From the NCBI RefSeq assembly GCF_009711415.1, contig NZ_SMLZ01000103.1:39699-103698 (forward strand): 64,000 bases of DNA, read 5' to 3'. A program made the position numbers and the translations under genes. Source of the stretch: Roseibium denhamense. GTDB taxonomy: Bacteria > Pseudomonadota > Alphaproteobacteria > Rhizobiales > Stappiaceae. The notes under the pieces are model-generated. The model was not told the origin of the DNA and did not search any database. It saw only the letters and a program-made list of their open reading frames with translations. Shown piece after piece: positions 17,883-26,551 of this stretch (its first letter is position 1; the number at the start of each line of letters is the position of its first letter).

Positions 17883-18986
17883 TCAAGTCCGCTGCCGAGC
17901 CATCTCGATCACTCTTGCTCCAACGTCACACCAGTCAAGCACGTCGGATTCGCCGTCTTCAAATGGAGTGGACAGAGCGTTTTGGAGTGCGCCAACAATT
18001 GAAGGCGCATCGCCAGGGGTGTATCCGTGCCGTGACGGCCTACCGCCCACCGCAAAATGGGGACATACCGCCGGCAACTTCAAAAACTCGTACTGAGCAA
18101 GTTTAAGGCTCGAATCCGCGAGGTATTCGGTGTTGTCACTGTCGAGATAGGGAGCAATCCCGGCATTTGCGTGTTTCAGATACGGCAGTGTCTCTTCAAA
18201 TGGAAGGCGGCCATAAAAGACTATGTTCTTGTGATCAGTTTCGAACTCAGGCGTTCCGATATGATGGAAAACGATGTCCGGGAACGCTGGCGCCGCGGCC
18301 TTGAAAAACGCTTCGTCAAACAACATCGAGCCGACTGTCACGATGTTCCGTTCAGCTGTGAATGGGGACGGCGTGGTGTGTTTGAACCTGGATTTTAGGA
18401 TGCCCTGAGGAAGATAGACGATAGGACGCTCCAGATACTCAAGATGTGGAGCCATGGGTCGCGAAATGACGGCCACAGTATCGAGTTTCTTGCGGTCCTT
18501 GAAAAGCTGCCGTGCGATGTAGGGATGGGCATCGATTGTCTCCAGAAGATCAGATGCCAGGTACACGATTGTTGCCTTCGGGGCATGCCGGCGCGCCCGG
18601 CCGGCAAGTGTCGCACTCACCCCGGATTGGACAACAATCAAATCAGCTTCCCGGCAGGCTTGGTCGAGCGCTTTGCATGGAGACCTGATCCACCACCGGA
18701 AGAGAAAATTCGTAAGCCGCTTGTATCTGCCCAAACCCTTGCCAAAAGGATGGATGGGAGATTGCCACAAGTAACAGTCGATATTGTCCACGGTCTCCCA
18801 GCGGTTTGCCTTGCCATAAAGAGGTTTTCGATGATCTTCGGCGATCATGGACAAGGGGCTGAAACCGACAGAAACGAAACGCACCTTATGCCCGAGATTA
18901 CGAACGGCATCCGCGATAAAATGGATCCCCGCTTTCCATCCCGTTCTGTAGTCGTGGCGGCTAATGAAAACGATGTTAAGGGTCAT
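17883..18986 (-). CDS. gumK: GumK-like glucuronosyltransferase (GT70)
   Basis: The 367-residue protein matches the remembered Xanthomonas GumK pattern along its length: FISRHDYRTGWKAGIHFI at the start, DCYLWQSPIHPF, YLASDLLETIDAHPYI, GSMLFDEAFF, IGTPEF, YLKHANAGIAPY, EYLADSSLKLAQYEF, and LPAVCPH followed by HGYTPGD. GumK adds beta-1,2-linked glucuronic acid from UDP-GlcA onto a mannose of the lipid-linked xanthan intermediate, at the inner-membrane face. This is the strongest indication that the locus makes a xanthan/acetan-like acidic polymer. It diverges from the cupin gene across a 454-base regulatory gap. Confidence 0.9.
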   Translation of the reverse strand: MTLNIVFISRHDYRTGWKAGIHFIADAVRNLGHKVRFVSVGFSPLSMIAEDHRKPLYGKANRWETVDNIDCYLWQSPIHPFGKGLGRYKRLTNFLFRWWIRSPCKALDQACREADLIVVQSGVSATLAGRARRHAPKATIVYLASDLLETIDAHPYIARQLFKDRKKLDTVAVISRPMAPHLEYLERPIVYLPQGILKSRFKHTTPSPFTAERNIVTVGSMLFDEAFFKAAAPAFPDIVFHHIGTPEFETDHKNIVFYGRLPFEETLPYLKHANAGIAPYLDSDNTEYLADSSLKLAQYEFLKLPAVCPHFAVGGRPSRHGYTPGDAPSIVGALQNALSTPFEDGESDVLDWCDVGARVIEMARQRT

Positions 18987-19440
18987 TGGTAATGTTTTTT
19001 GATCTGGTCAAATTGGGACGTGAAAGTTAAACGGCTTAAAGACAGAGCTATAAAGCAATGAAAAAACACCTGAAAGAATGCGCTCTTGCGTTTTGCGGAG
19101 TGGTATCACTGTTGAAAGGCAATCTTGATCAAAGGTGGGTAGTCTTGGTTGAACTTATACACTAAAACATCTTTGAGTTAAGAGCGATCTAAATCAAACC
19201 CAAAAAGGGTGCCCGGCCGATTGAGAAAGCCTCGTGCGTACCGGACAGCTTCGGCTTGGCGCCAAGACCCGTTGTAGGAGTTCACCGGACAGAGAGCGCG
19301 GTGTTTAAAACACTGTCGAAACAGGTTCAGGTTAATGAAGGCGGGCTAATACGCCGGTAACGAAGTCTAACCGAATATAAGAGCAGATAGTTTGCCCGGA
19401 TGCCGGGACAGCTCGCCGGATAGAAGGACACCGGAACGAC
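18987..19440. promoter_or_regulatory. 454-base divergent intergenic region of the exopolysaccharide locus
   Basis: No gene is seen. It separates the minus-strand gumK-wzx pair from the plus-strand cupin/GT4/polymerase genes, so it should hold promoters for both directions. The gumK-proximal half is AT-rich, with a TATACAC element near 19157-19163 that could be a -10. A perfect 12-bp palindrome CTTGGCGCCAAG sits at 19255-19266. The unusual length suggests multiple regulator sites or a long leader RNA. Confidence 0.45.
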
Positions 19441-19878
19441 ATGAATGACGGTTCACAAGCTCAACGGGGACTGCTGACCGTTGGACACCTCGACAAGGAG
19501 GCGTTGCAGCCCTCACCGATCCAGAAAGAGTGGATCCTGGAAGGCGCACCGGAAGCTAGAAGCCGGAATCTGTCCAGGATCGGTGATGACTGGACGGTCG
19601 TCGATCATTGGTCTTGCACTGCCGGCAAATTCCGCTGGCACTACTTCTTCGATGAAACTGTCATGTTCCTGGAAGGGGAGGCGTTCATTACGGATGAAAA
19701 CGGTGTGGAGTACCACGCGGTGCCGGGAACGACCTTGTCCTTCAAGGATGGCAGCAGCGCTGTTTGGGTGGTTCCGGAATACATCCGGAAAGTCGCGTTC
19801 AACCAAAAATCGGTCCCAACCTACCTGCATTTGATGTGCCGGGCGGCAAACAAGTTGCATCGTATGGTGTTCCGGTAG
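19441..19878 (+). CDS. cupin-domain protein
   Basis: A 145-residue single-domain cupin of the Cupin_3 (DUF861) type. The beta-barrel core shows FRWHYFFDETVMFLEGEAFITDE, then AVPGTTLSFKDGSSAVWVVPEYIRKV. The His-Tyr-Phe-Phe-Asp-Glu cluster (about 66-71) could supply metal ligands, though the set is not the full canonical HxH-E-H. It is the first gene of the plus-strand exopolysaccharide block and ends 18 bases before the GT4 open frame. It may be a sugar-modifying or sensory cupin, and the substrate is not predictable. Confidence 0.75.
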   Translation: MNDGSQAQRGLLTVGHLDKEALQPSPIQKEWILEGAPEARSRNLSRIGDDWTVVDHWSCTAGKFRWHYFFDETVMFLEGEAFITDENGVEYHAVPGTTLSFKDGSSAVWVVPEYIRKVAFNQKSVPTYLHLMCRAANKLHRMVFR

Positions 19879-19896
19879 TCAGTCATCACATGCCGA

Positions 19897-21111
19897 ATGG
19901 AGACGATCGGCGCGAGTAAGTTCAGGAAGCCACTCGATTTTATGCCCCTATCTTCAGCCTCACGGCCAGTACCTGATGGATCAATGGACTTGACCAAGTG
20001 TCACCTGGTTCACGTTGTGCGCCAGTACGCGCCCGGCGTCGGCGGACTGGAAGACTTTGTCCGCAATCTGACAGAGGCCCAGAAGGGGCGTTTCAAGAGC
20101 GTATCAGTCGTGACGCTCGACCGCGTGTTCTCCGATTGGGAAAATCAGTTGCCCGCCAGCGAAGTTATTGACGGGACATCGGTTTACCGTCTGCCTTTTC
20201 ATGGCAGCCGTCGTTATCCGATCGCGCCACGTATTCTCAAAGCGATTGGTTCTGCGGATCTGGTGCATGTACATGCAATTGATTTCTTTTATGATTTTCT
20301 GTCTTTGTCGCGCCTTTGGCACCGCAAGCCTCTGGTTGCAACGACCCATGGCGGCTTCTTCCATACGGATAAGTACCGCCTGTTGAAGAAGGTCTGGTTC
20401 AAATCCTTGACGAGGCTCTCAGCGGCCGGATACCGCCGGATTGCGTGTTGCAGCCAGAGTGATCTGGCCCTTTTTCAGGAAATCGCCCCTCTGAAAGCCA
20501 CATTGATTGAAAACGGGGTTGATCTGCAAAAGTTTGCGGAAGCCAGCTCTCAAGATCCGCGCAAGCACATCGTCACAATCGGCCGGTTCTCAAACAATAA
20601 GCGGCTCGGCCGTCTACTTGATGCGGTCAAGGTCCTGGTCGAACGCGATCCGGACTGGAAACTCGATGTGATCGGGGTGGCTTCGGATTGGAGTGTCCAA
20701 ACGGTTTTGGACGAAGTGTCATCCCGAGGTCTCACGGATCATGTGTCGGTGCTTGCCGGGCTTGAGAACGCGGAAATCAAGACAAGGCTTTCCAGATCGA
20801 GCTTGTTTGCAAGTGCATCGGATTACGAGGGCTTTGGACTGGTTCTCATCGAGGCTCTGAGCGCGGGGCTCTTGCCGGTCGTCCACCCGAATGAGGCGTA
20901 CAAGTCCTTGGCAGCCGAGCATCAGATGGTCCGGCTGGCGGATTATGCCTCCGCGCAAGATGCAGCAGATGCATTTGAGGAAACGCTGGCAAAGCTTCAG
21001 CAGGAGCCGTCTTTACGGGAAAATGCGATGGCGTCCGCCCAGATACATGGCTGGGACCGGTGCCGGGACCTCTATGACCAGATGTACCGGGACGCGTTGT
21101 CTGTTACGTGA
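19897..21111 (+). CDS. GT4 glycosyltransferase, GumH/AceC-like
   Basis: A GT-B enzyme of up to 404 residues; in-frame ATGs at 19942 and 19984 are also possible starts and the conserved part begins after the latter. The VHVVRQYAPGVGGLEDFVRNL segment resembles the opening of GumH, the alpha-1,3-mannosyltransferase that adds the first side-chain mannose in xanthan. The donor-binding half has TIGRFSNNKRLGRLL and E-x7-E in EGFGLVLIEA. With a GumK homologue in the same locus, mannosyl transfer onto a cellobiosyl lipid is the likely reaction. That assignment is inference. Confidence 0.82.
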   Translation: METIGASKFRKPLDFMPLSSASRPVPDGSMDLTKCHLVHVVRQYAPGVGGLEDFVRNLTEAQKGRFKSVSVVTLDRVFSDWENQLPASEVIDGTSVYRLPFHGSRRYPIAPRILKAIGSADLVHVHAIDFFYDFLSLSRLWHRKPLVATTHGGFFHTDKYRLLKKVWFKSLTRLSAAGYRRIACCSQSDLALFQEIAPLKATLIENGVDLQKFAEASSQDPRKHIVTIGRFSNNKRLGRLLDAVKVLVERDPDWKLDVIGVASDWSVQTVLDEVSSRGLTDHVSVLAGLENAEIKTRLSRSSLFASASDYEGFGLVLIEALSAGLLPVVHPNEAYKSLAAEHQMVRLADYASAQDAADAFEETLAKLQQEPSLRENAMASAQIHGWDRCRDLYDQMYRDALSVT

Positions 21112-21314
21112 AGTTTGCCGCGCTGGCTGCAGCTTTTTTGCCTTGGCGCTTTTGCCCCGGATCGTACAATTGATGAGCACGGCCAAATCCGTTGAAATCT
21201 TAAATTCCGGACAGGGTTTGGTGATTATTCATGTCCTGAAACCCTATAGGATGTCGATACTGAAGGTTACATGCACCAGGCATGGCCTTTTGACGATCTG
21301 AAGGATGGCAGCAG

Positions 21315-22601
21315 GTGCATCCAATGCACATGGAAAATCAGGCGGGACAGCCTCGCGGAATGGATCGCAGGGGCGATGTCGGCTGGCCGGTGCTTGCGCT
21401 GGTACTGGCTGCGATCACGTTCAATGGCTTTCTCGCGATCATCAACGCCCATGTGACCACGTTGGGGTTTTGGGACGTCGCGGCAGCAGAGATTTTTATT
21501 CTCTTTCTGGGTCTTCTGGTGATCTTGGTAAAAGGCATCCGCGCCGGACAGGTCGCAGTCTTCTTGTTCTTGATCTTCACCCTGGGCATGGCAGCCTATG
21601 TGACCCTAATCAACAAGCAGCTTTATATCGATTACTTCCGTAACATACTGATCCTGAGCATTTTTTGCATGCTTGGCTATTACGTCAATGCAGCAACCTT
21701 GAAGAAGGTTGTCCTTTGGAGCGTGTCGATTGTGTTTGGGGTGTTGATGTTGGAGGTCTTCTACCTCAATCAATATGGCGACTTGTTCTATCCGGCAAAA
21801 TACTTTGAAGACACGCGCGGGCTAGAGCAGATTTCTCTGGATGGTACCAAACTGTTTCAGAATGCGCAGCGGGTGCCTGGACGCTTCACATTCGGCATCA
21901 TCAATCACCGGTCCTCTTCCATTTTTCTGGAGCAGGTGTCGAATGCAAATTTCTCCGGCGTTCTGATGATCTATCTCATCGCCTTGTGGAAACGCTTCTC
22001 GGCTATGCAGCTCGGTTTCATCCTGGCGACCATCATTCTGATCATTCTCACGAATGATACGCGGACGATGATCCTGTTCTCGGTGATTTGCCTTACCGGC
22101 TACTTTGTATTTCCCAAGCTGCCAAGGCTGTTCGCCCTGATGGTCATGCCGCTGGTCTTGATCGCCGGTGGAATGATTTACCTGCTGATGCCTGACGCTG
22201 TCGGGGACAACATCCCGGGACGGATTGTTCTTACGATTACCAAGTTCGGCGAATTGAGCCTTCCGGATGTGCTCGGCTTTGCTGCAGAGACTGCCCCCGC
22301 GCAGGCGGATAGCGGCTACATCTATGTTATCGTGATTGGCACGATCTTCAGTCTGATCCTCCTGTGGTTGTTCGTGAGCTTTTATCCAAGGTGCGGATCG
22401 GCGGCCGAGCGGCGGTATGCGCATGCCTTGTCCATTTTTATCTTTATGAACTTGCTCATTGGCGGTACCGCAATCTTCTCGATCAAGATTGCAGCGTTGC
22501 TTTGGCTGCTTGCAGGTCATCTTGCCCGGGGCGAAACCGTGTCTGAAAATGCCGAAACAGAAGAAATGCGGCACCTGAACCACCCTATTCCAGCCCGCTA
22601 G
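21315..22601 (+). CDS. Wzy/GumE-like polysaccharide polymerase (membrane protein)
   Basis: A 428-residue polytopic membrane protein with about 10-12 hydrophobic segments and a large periplasmic loop containing RFTFGIINHRSSSIFLEQVSN, a layout typical of O-antigen/EPS polymerases. Its length is close to GumE. Start choices are ATG 21315, 21330 or 21360; the first membrane span begins right after the last. It should join flipped repeat units in the periplasm. The neighbouring acyltransferase begins 4 bases after its stop, showing close co-expression. Confidence 0.75.
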   Translation: MHPMHMENQAGQPRGMDRRGDVGWPVLALVLAAITFNGFLAIINAHVTTLGFWDVAAAEIFILFLGLLVILVKGIRAGQVAVFLFLIFTLGMAAYVTLINKQLYIDYFRNILILSIFCMLGYYVNAATLKKVVLWSVSIVFGVLMLEVFYLNQYGDLFYPAKYFEDTRGLEQISLDGTKLFQNAQRVPGRFTFGIINHRSSSIFLEQVSNANFSGVLMIYLIALWKRFSAMQLGFILATIILIILTNDTRTMILFSVICLTGYFVFPKLPRLFALMVMPLVLIAGGMIYLLMPDAVGDNIPGRIVLTITKFGELSLPDVLGFAAETAPAQADSGYIYVIVIGTIFSLILLWLFVSFYPRCGSAAERRYAHALSIFIFMNLLIGGTAIFSIKIAALLWLLAGHLARGETVSENAETEEMRHLNHPIPAR

Positions 22602-22605
22602 GCGA

Positions 22606-23652
22606 ATGATGCTCATCCAACTTCAATACGCCCGTGCCATTGCTGCCCTGCTCGTTGTGTACTTCCACAGCGTCTTGCAAATGACCAATATCGACCCCGA
22701 ACTGGACATCTCCGGGATGCTTTTCGGAGAAGCCGGCGTCGATCTGTTTTTCGTCATCAGCGGGTTTGTCATGTGGTACACGACGGCCGGGCGTCCTTCA
22801 GACCCGCGGACGTTCCTGCGCCGCCGCGTCGAACGCATTGTGCCGCTCTACTGGTTTTTTACCTTGGCAGCTGCTGCGGTCGCGTTTGCAGCGCCCAGTT
22901 TGCTGAAATCCACCCAGTTCGATCTGCAGCATCTTGTTGCATCGCTTCTGTTCTTGCCATGGCCAAATCCTTCATTGACCAGCGGTGAGATCTTGCGGCC
23001 AGTTGTTATTCCCGGATGGACCCTCAACTTCGAAATGTATTTCTACCTCTTGTTTGCCGTGACATTGTTCATGGCGGAACGATACCGGATTGCTGCGCTT
23101 GCAGGGCTCATGACTCTTGCCGTGATAGTGGTCCATACCGCCGCACCGGAGGGATCACCGGTCCGCTTTTACGGCGACCTCATTGTGTATGAGTTTTTGG
23201 CGGGCGTTTGCCTGGCACATCTTTATTTGCGCGGCCGGCTGATGAGCCAAGGTATTAGTGTTGCCATAGGTCTGGCTGCCGCGCTGCTGCTCATCATCAT
23301 GGACAATGCATCGCCGGATCTGCCGCACGTTCTGGTGATCGGTGTTCCGGCCATGATCGTGATTTACGCCTTGATATCAATTGATTTCAGCAAATTGCCG
23401 GAGTGGCGGTTTCTGCATCTTCTCGGAGATGCCTCCTATAGCCTTTACCTGTCTCATGTCTTCGTTCTGGCCGCGCTCAGGACTGTTGTTGTCAAAGTGG
23501 TTCCAGAACCCATGCAAGACCCATTCGTTTTTCTTGGGCTTTGCATTGTGGCATCTGTTGTCGTGGCCATTTTCATGTACCACTTGTTCGAGAAACCAGT
23601 GGCTGAGTTCTTCCGGCGGCGGCGCAGCGCATGGTTTGAAGCGCAGTCCTGA
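22606..23652 (+). CDS. acyltransferase 3 family membrane protein
   Basis: A 348-residue multi-span protein of the acyltransferase 3 family. It begins QYARAIAALLVVYFHSV (the conserved N-terminal His) and continues with VDLFFVISGFVM and RRVERIVPLYWFFTL. The C-terminus has SLYLSHVFVL. Such enzymes add acetyl or other acyl groups to exported sugars, as GumF/GumG do on xanthan mannose. It starts ATGATG four bases after the polymerase stop. O-acetylation of the repeat unit is the probable role. Confidence 0.88.
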   Translation: MMLIQLQYARAIAALLVVYFHSVLQMTNIDPELDISGMLFGEAGVDLFFVISGFVMWYTTAGRPSDPRTFLRRRVERIVPLYWFFTLAAAAVAFAAPSLLKSTQFDLQHLVASLLFLPWPNPSLTSGEILRPVVIPGWTLNFEMYFYLLFAVTLFMAERYRIAALAGLMTLAVIVVHTAAPEGSPVRFYGDLIVYEFLAGVCLAHLYLRGRLMSQGISVAIGLAAALLLIIMDNASPDLPHVLVIGVPAMIVIYALISIDFSKLPEWRFLHLLGDASYSLYLSHVFVLAALRTVVVKVVPEPMQDPFVFLGLCIVASVVVAIFMYHLFEKPVAEFFRRRRSAWFEAQS

Positions 23653-23682
23653 CCCTTCACGCGGACACGGTAGGAGACCGAT

Positions 23683-24753
23683 ATGGTCGTTCGGCTGGCG
23701 ATTAAAAATCCGAGACTTTTGACGACGGGCATTGCCAAAGCCCTGGTGATTTCAGCCTGTGCCTTTGCCGTTCCCTATCAAGCGGCCGCATCGGTTTGCC
23801 TGAAGGGAGTTAACTTGTCCGGCGCTGAATATGGTGACAGGGACGGTGTATACGGCACCAACTACAGGTATCCGAGCGAAGCGACCATAAGGTATTTCGC
23901 GGATCAAGGCATGAATGTAGTCCGGCTTCCGTTCCGCTGGGCGCGGCTTCAACGTGTTCCGGGTATGCCCTTGGATGAGCAGGAACTGGCCCGGTTGAAA
24001 GCATCTGTCGACCTGATCCGCGCCAACGGTATGTCCATTGTTCTGGACCCCCATGACTTCGGTTACTATGAGGACCGGCAGATCGGCAGTCAGGATTTTC
24101 CCGCCCGGTTTTTCGCGGACTTCTGGGTCCGGCTAGCCATTGAGTTTTCCGATCAGGACGATGTTGCATTCGGATTAATGAACGAGCCGTATGACATCCA
24201 GAATTCCGTTTGGCTGGCAGCGGCCAATCAAGCAATCGCGGGGATCAGGGCAACCGGGGCAGAGAACCTCATACTTGTTCCTGGAACCAACTGGAGCGGT
24301 ATCACTGGCTGGTGGCTCGACATGACCGGCGGGCCAAACGCCGAAGTGATGGCCAATGTAAAGGATCCGGCTGGAAACTTCGCCCTGGAGGTTCACCAGT
24401 ATATGGACATTGATTCTTCCGGAACGCACGAAACATGCCCGAATGTTGCCGGAGTGATGGACAGCATGGAGCGGTTCACACAGTGGCTTGACGAAATTGA
24501 CGGACGGGCTTTCCTGGGCGAATTCGGAGGGTCGAAAGACCCTGAGTGTCTCGCGGGGCTCGAAAAGATGGTCGGCTTCATGGACGCGCATCCAGACCGC
24601 TGGATCGGGTGGACATACTGGGCCGCCGGAGACTGGTGGCCGGAATCTGAAGGAAACAACATTCAGCCGACGAGTTCCGGCGACCGGCCGCAGCTTGGCA
24701 GCATAATGTCGTCCGGACGCCCGGGAGAACCGGTCTGTCTAACCGGATATTAA
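23683..24753 (+). CDS. secreted GH5 endoglucanase (cellulase-like)
   Basis: The 356-residue protein has an N-terminal signal peptide (basic start, hydrophobic core ALVISACAFAVP, cleavage near QAAAS) and a GH5 barrel. Family motifs are VVRLPFRWARLQ, VLDPHDFGYY, the acid/base Glu in FGLMNEPYD and the nucleophile Glu in AFLGEFGGS. A TAGGAG site precedes the ATG. GH5 enzymes of this kind cleave beta-1,4-glucan. Being inside the exopolysaccharide locus, it may trim a cellulose-like backbone in the periplasm, as BcsZ-type enzymes do in cellulose synthesis. It could instead digest external glucan. Confidence 0.88.
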   Translation: MVVRLAIKNPRLLTTGIAKALVISACAFAVPYQAAASVCLKGVNLSGAEYGDRDGVYGTNYRYPSEATIRYFADQGMNVVRLPFRWARLQRVPGMPLDEQELARLKASVDLIRANGMSIVLDPHDFGYYEDRQIGSQDFPARFFADFWVRLAIEFSDQDDVAFGLMNEPYDIQNSVWLAAANQAIAGIRATGAENLILVPGTNWSGITGWWLDMTGGPNAEVMANVKDPAGNFALEVHQYMDIDSSGTHETCPNVAGVMDSMERFTQWLDEIDGRAFLGEFGGSKDPECLAGLEKMVGFMDAHPDRWIGWTYWAAGDWWPESEGNNIQPTSSGDRPQLGSIMSSGRPGEPVCLTGY

Positions 24754-24905
24754 GGTTATCAAATTATTGTCGGCGGGATCGGGTTGGCCTCATTCAGGCC
24801 GCATCTTTGGCCGATGGAAGGTTGACCGGGGTGCACTGGTGCGGGTCCATCTTTGAAGATTGGGCGCGGATTCGCAGAACGATGGTTTCCAAGGGTTGGA
24901 TCTAG

Positions 24906-26396
24906 GTGCAGGACGACTTTGATCAGCAGATCTCCAGGCGGAAATACGCAGCCCGCCCTCCGGTGCGCCGCCCGGCGCGTCCGCAAGCTGATCTTGTTCA
25001 GCTCCGCAGCGGCCGGTATGCGCCCTCAGATCGTTTGCAAGTTGTCGAAGCCCCCATTCTTGATTTGCAGATGCTTATCCGCGGGTTCCTGCGGCATTGG
25101 ATATTGGTTGCGATCTGCATAGTGGCGGGGGTCTTGCTGATATCCGCTTTCTTGATGTCCTTGACGCGCACATACACGGCCGACACGAGCCTTTACTTCG
25201 ACCCCCGCCAACTCCTGTTCAATGTGACGGGGCAGGCAGACGCTGTTGTCCCTCCGCAAACAATCGAATCCATCATCGACAGCCAAATTCAGCTGTTGCG
25301 CTCCGATGCTGTTCTGGAACGGGTCGTGGCCCGGTTTGATCTAGAAGAGGACGCCGAATTCAACAGCGGTGCACGGGCCGGTGATGAAACTTTTGCCGTA
25401 GTCTCAGCCTTGAAAGAGGCTGTGTCCACCTACCGCGATGGTGGCAGCTACCTTGTTTCCCTTGGTGTCAAAACAAAGGATCCAATGAAATCGGCGATCC
25501 TTGCAAACGGTATCGCGGATGAATTCATTGCTTTCGAGAAGAGCAGTGTTAATCAGGTCTATTCGGGCCTGACAGACGCGCTCACCACCCGGCTCGAGGT
25601 GTTGGCCGCCAATGTACGGGCTGCAGATACCGCCGTCGACGAGTTCCGCGCGCAAAACGATCTGGTGACCGCGAAAGGCGATTTGATTTCCGAGGACCGT
25701 CTTTTGTCCTTGAATCAGGCCTTGCTAACCGCACAGCAAAAAACAATCGAGGCACAGGCCAACCTGAATGCCGTGTCGACCCTTGACCTGAACAATGCGG
25801 TGTCGGGCAACCTAGACAATTCTGTAGCGTCCTCAACGCTGGTTGACCTCAGGCGCCAGTATGCCTCCGCATCTTCGAATGTGGCGAGTCTTGAAGCAGC
25901 TTTGGGCGCACGGCATCCCTCCTTGTCGGCTGCGCGTGCGGCGTTGTCGGGTATTCAGTCGCAGATAAGAAGCGAATTGCAGCGTATTGTGGCGGCCGCA
26001 CAAAGCGAACTTGAGCGGGCGCAGCGTGAGCAGGAAGAAATCAGCAAGGAGCTGCAGACGCAAAAAGCGCTGTCTGTCAGCAACGCTCCGAACCAGGGCA
26101 TCTTGCAAAAACTGGAGCTGGAGGCCGAAACGGCGCGCTCCCTATATGAAGCGGTCCTGAAGCGGATGCAGGAAAGCACTGAAAATCAGAACATTGGTCT
26201 TACCAATGTTCGTATCGTGGCCTACGCGTCCGCACCACTGACCGCAGACGGGCCGGGAAGATTGTCGCTTCTGATTGCAGGCATTGTTGGCGGCGCCCTG
26301 TTTGGCTTCACAGTCGCGGCTTTCATAATTGTCGTGCGGCTCTTGTACAAAAGCCCGGCGCTCCGGTCTTACTTCCGCGATCCGGAAACGGCCTGA
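24906..26396 (+). CDS. polysaccharide co-polymerase, Wzz/GumC-like (no kinase domain)
   Basis: A 496-residue protein with a cytoplasmic, Arg-rich N-terminus and a first membrane span near residues 64-88. A long periplasmic coiled-coil region (QSELERAQREQEEISKELQ) and a second span near 448-475 follow. The SLYFDPRQLLFNVTG and SQIQLLRSDAVLERVV segments are typical of Wzz/GNVR-type exopolysaccharide transport proteins. The BY-kinase domain found in ExoP/Wzc is absent, as in GumC. The start is a GTG at 24906. It should set chain length and couple polymerisation to export, but the outer-membrane partner (Wza/GumB) is not in the window. Confidence 0.86.
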   Translation: MQDDFDQQISRRKYAARPPVRRPARPQADLVQLRSGRYAPSDRLQVVEAPILDLQMLIRGFLRHWILVAICIVAGVLLISAFLMSLTRTYTADTSLYFDPRQLLFNVTGQADAVVPPQTIESIIDSQIQLLRSDAVLERVVARFDLEEDAEFNSGARAGDETFAVVSALKEAVSTYRDGGSYLVSLGVKTKDPMKSAILANGIADEFIAFEKSSVNQVYSGLTDALTTRLEVLAANVRAADTAVDEFRAQNDLVTAKGDLISEDRLLSLNQALLTAQQKTIEAQANLNAVSTLDLNNAVSGNLDNSVASSTLVDLRRQYASASSNVASLEAALGARHPSLSAARAALSGIQSQIRSELQRIVAAAQSELERAQREQEEISKELQTQKALSVSNAPNQGILQKLELEAETARSLYEAVLKRMQESTENQNIGLTNVRIVAYASAPLTADGPGRLSLLIAGIVGGALFGFTVAAFIIVVRLLYKSPALRSYFRDPETA

Positions 26397-26551
26397 TCTT
26401 CGCAGCAAATGCCCATCTTTGAAAAGAACAGGTGTTTCTCGCGCCGGATTAACGATTTCGTGCGCCATCCTTAGGTATTGAGGGGAGCAACCAGACAATC
26501 GAATGCAGGCAAAGACGATCTGTCAGCCGGCATGATGGAGCTTCGAAACGA

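Noticed and set aside
21822..22616. A 264-residue minus-strand frame opposite the Wzy-like gene
   Set aside because: The product is an unnatural mix of charged and polar residues (many His, Gln, Asp, Arg), the expected antisense of hydrophobic codons; the opposite strand encodes a clear membrane protein.
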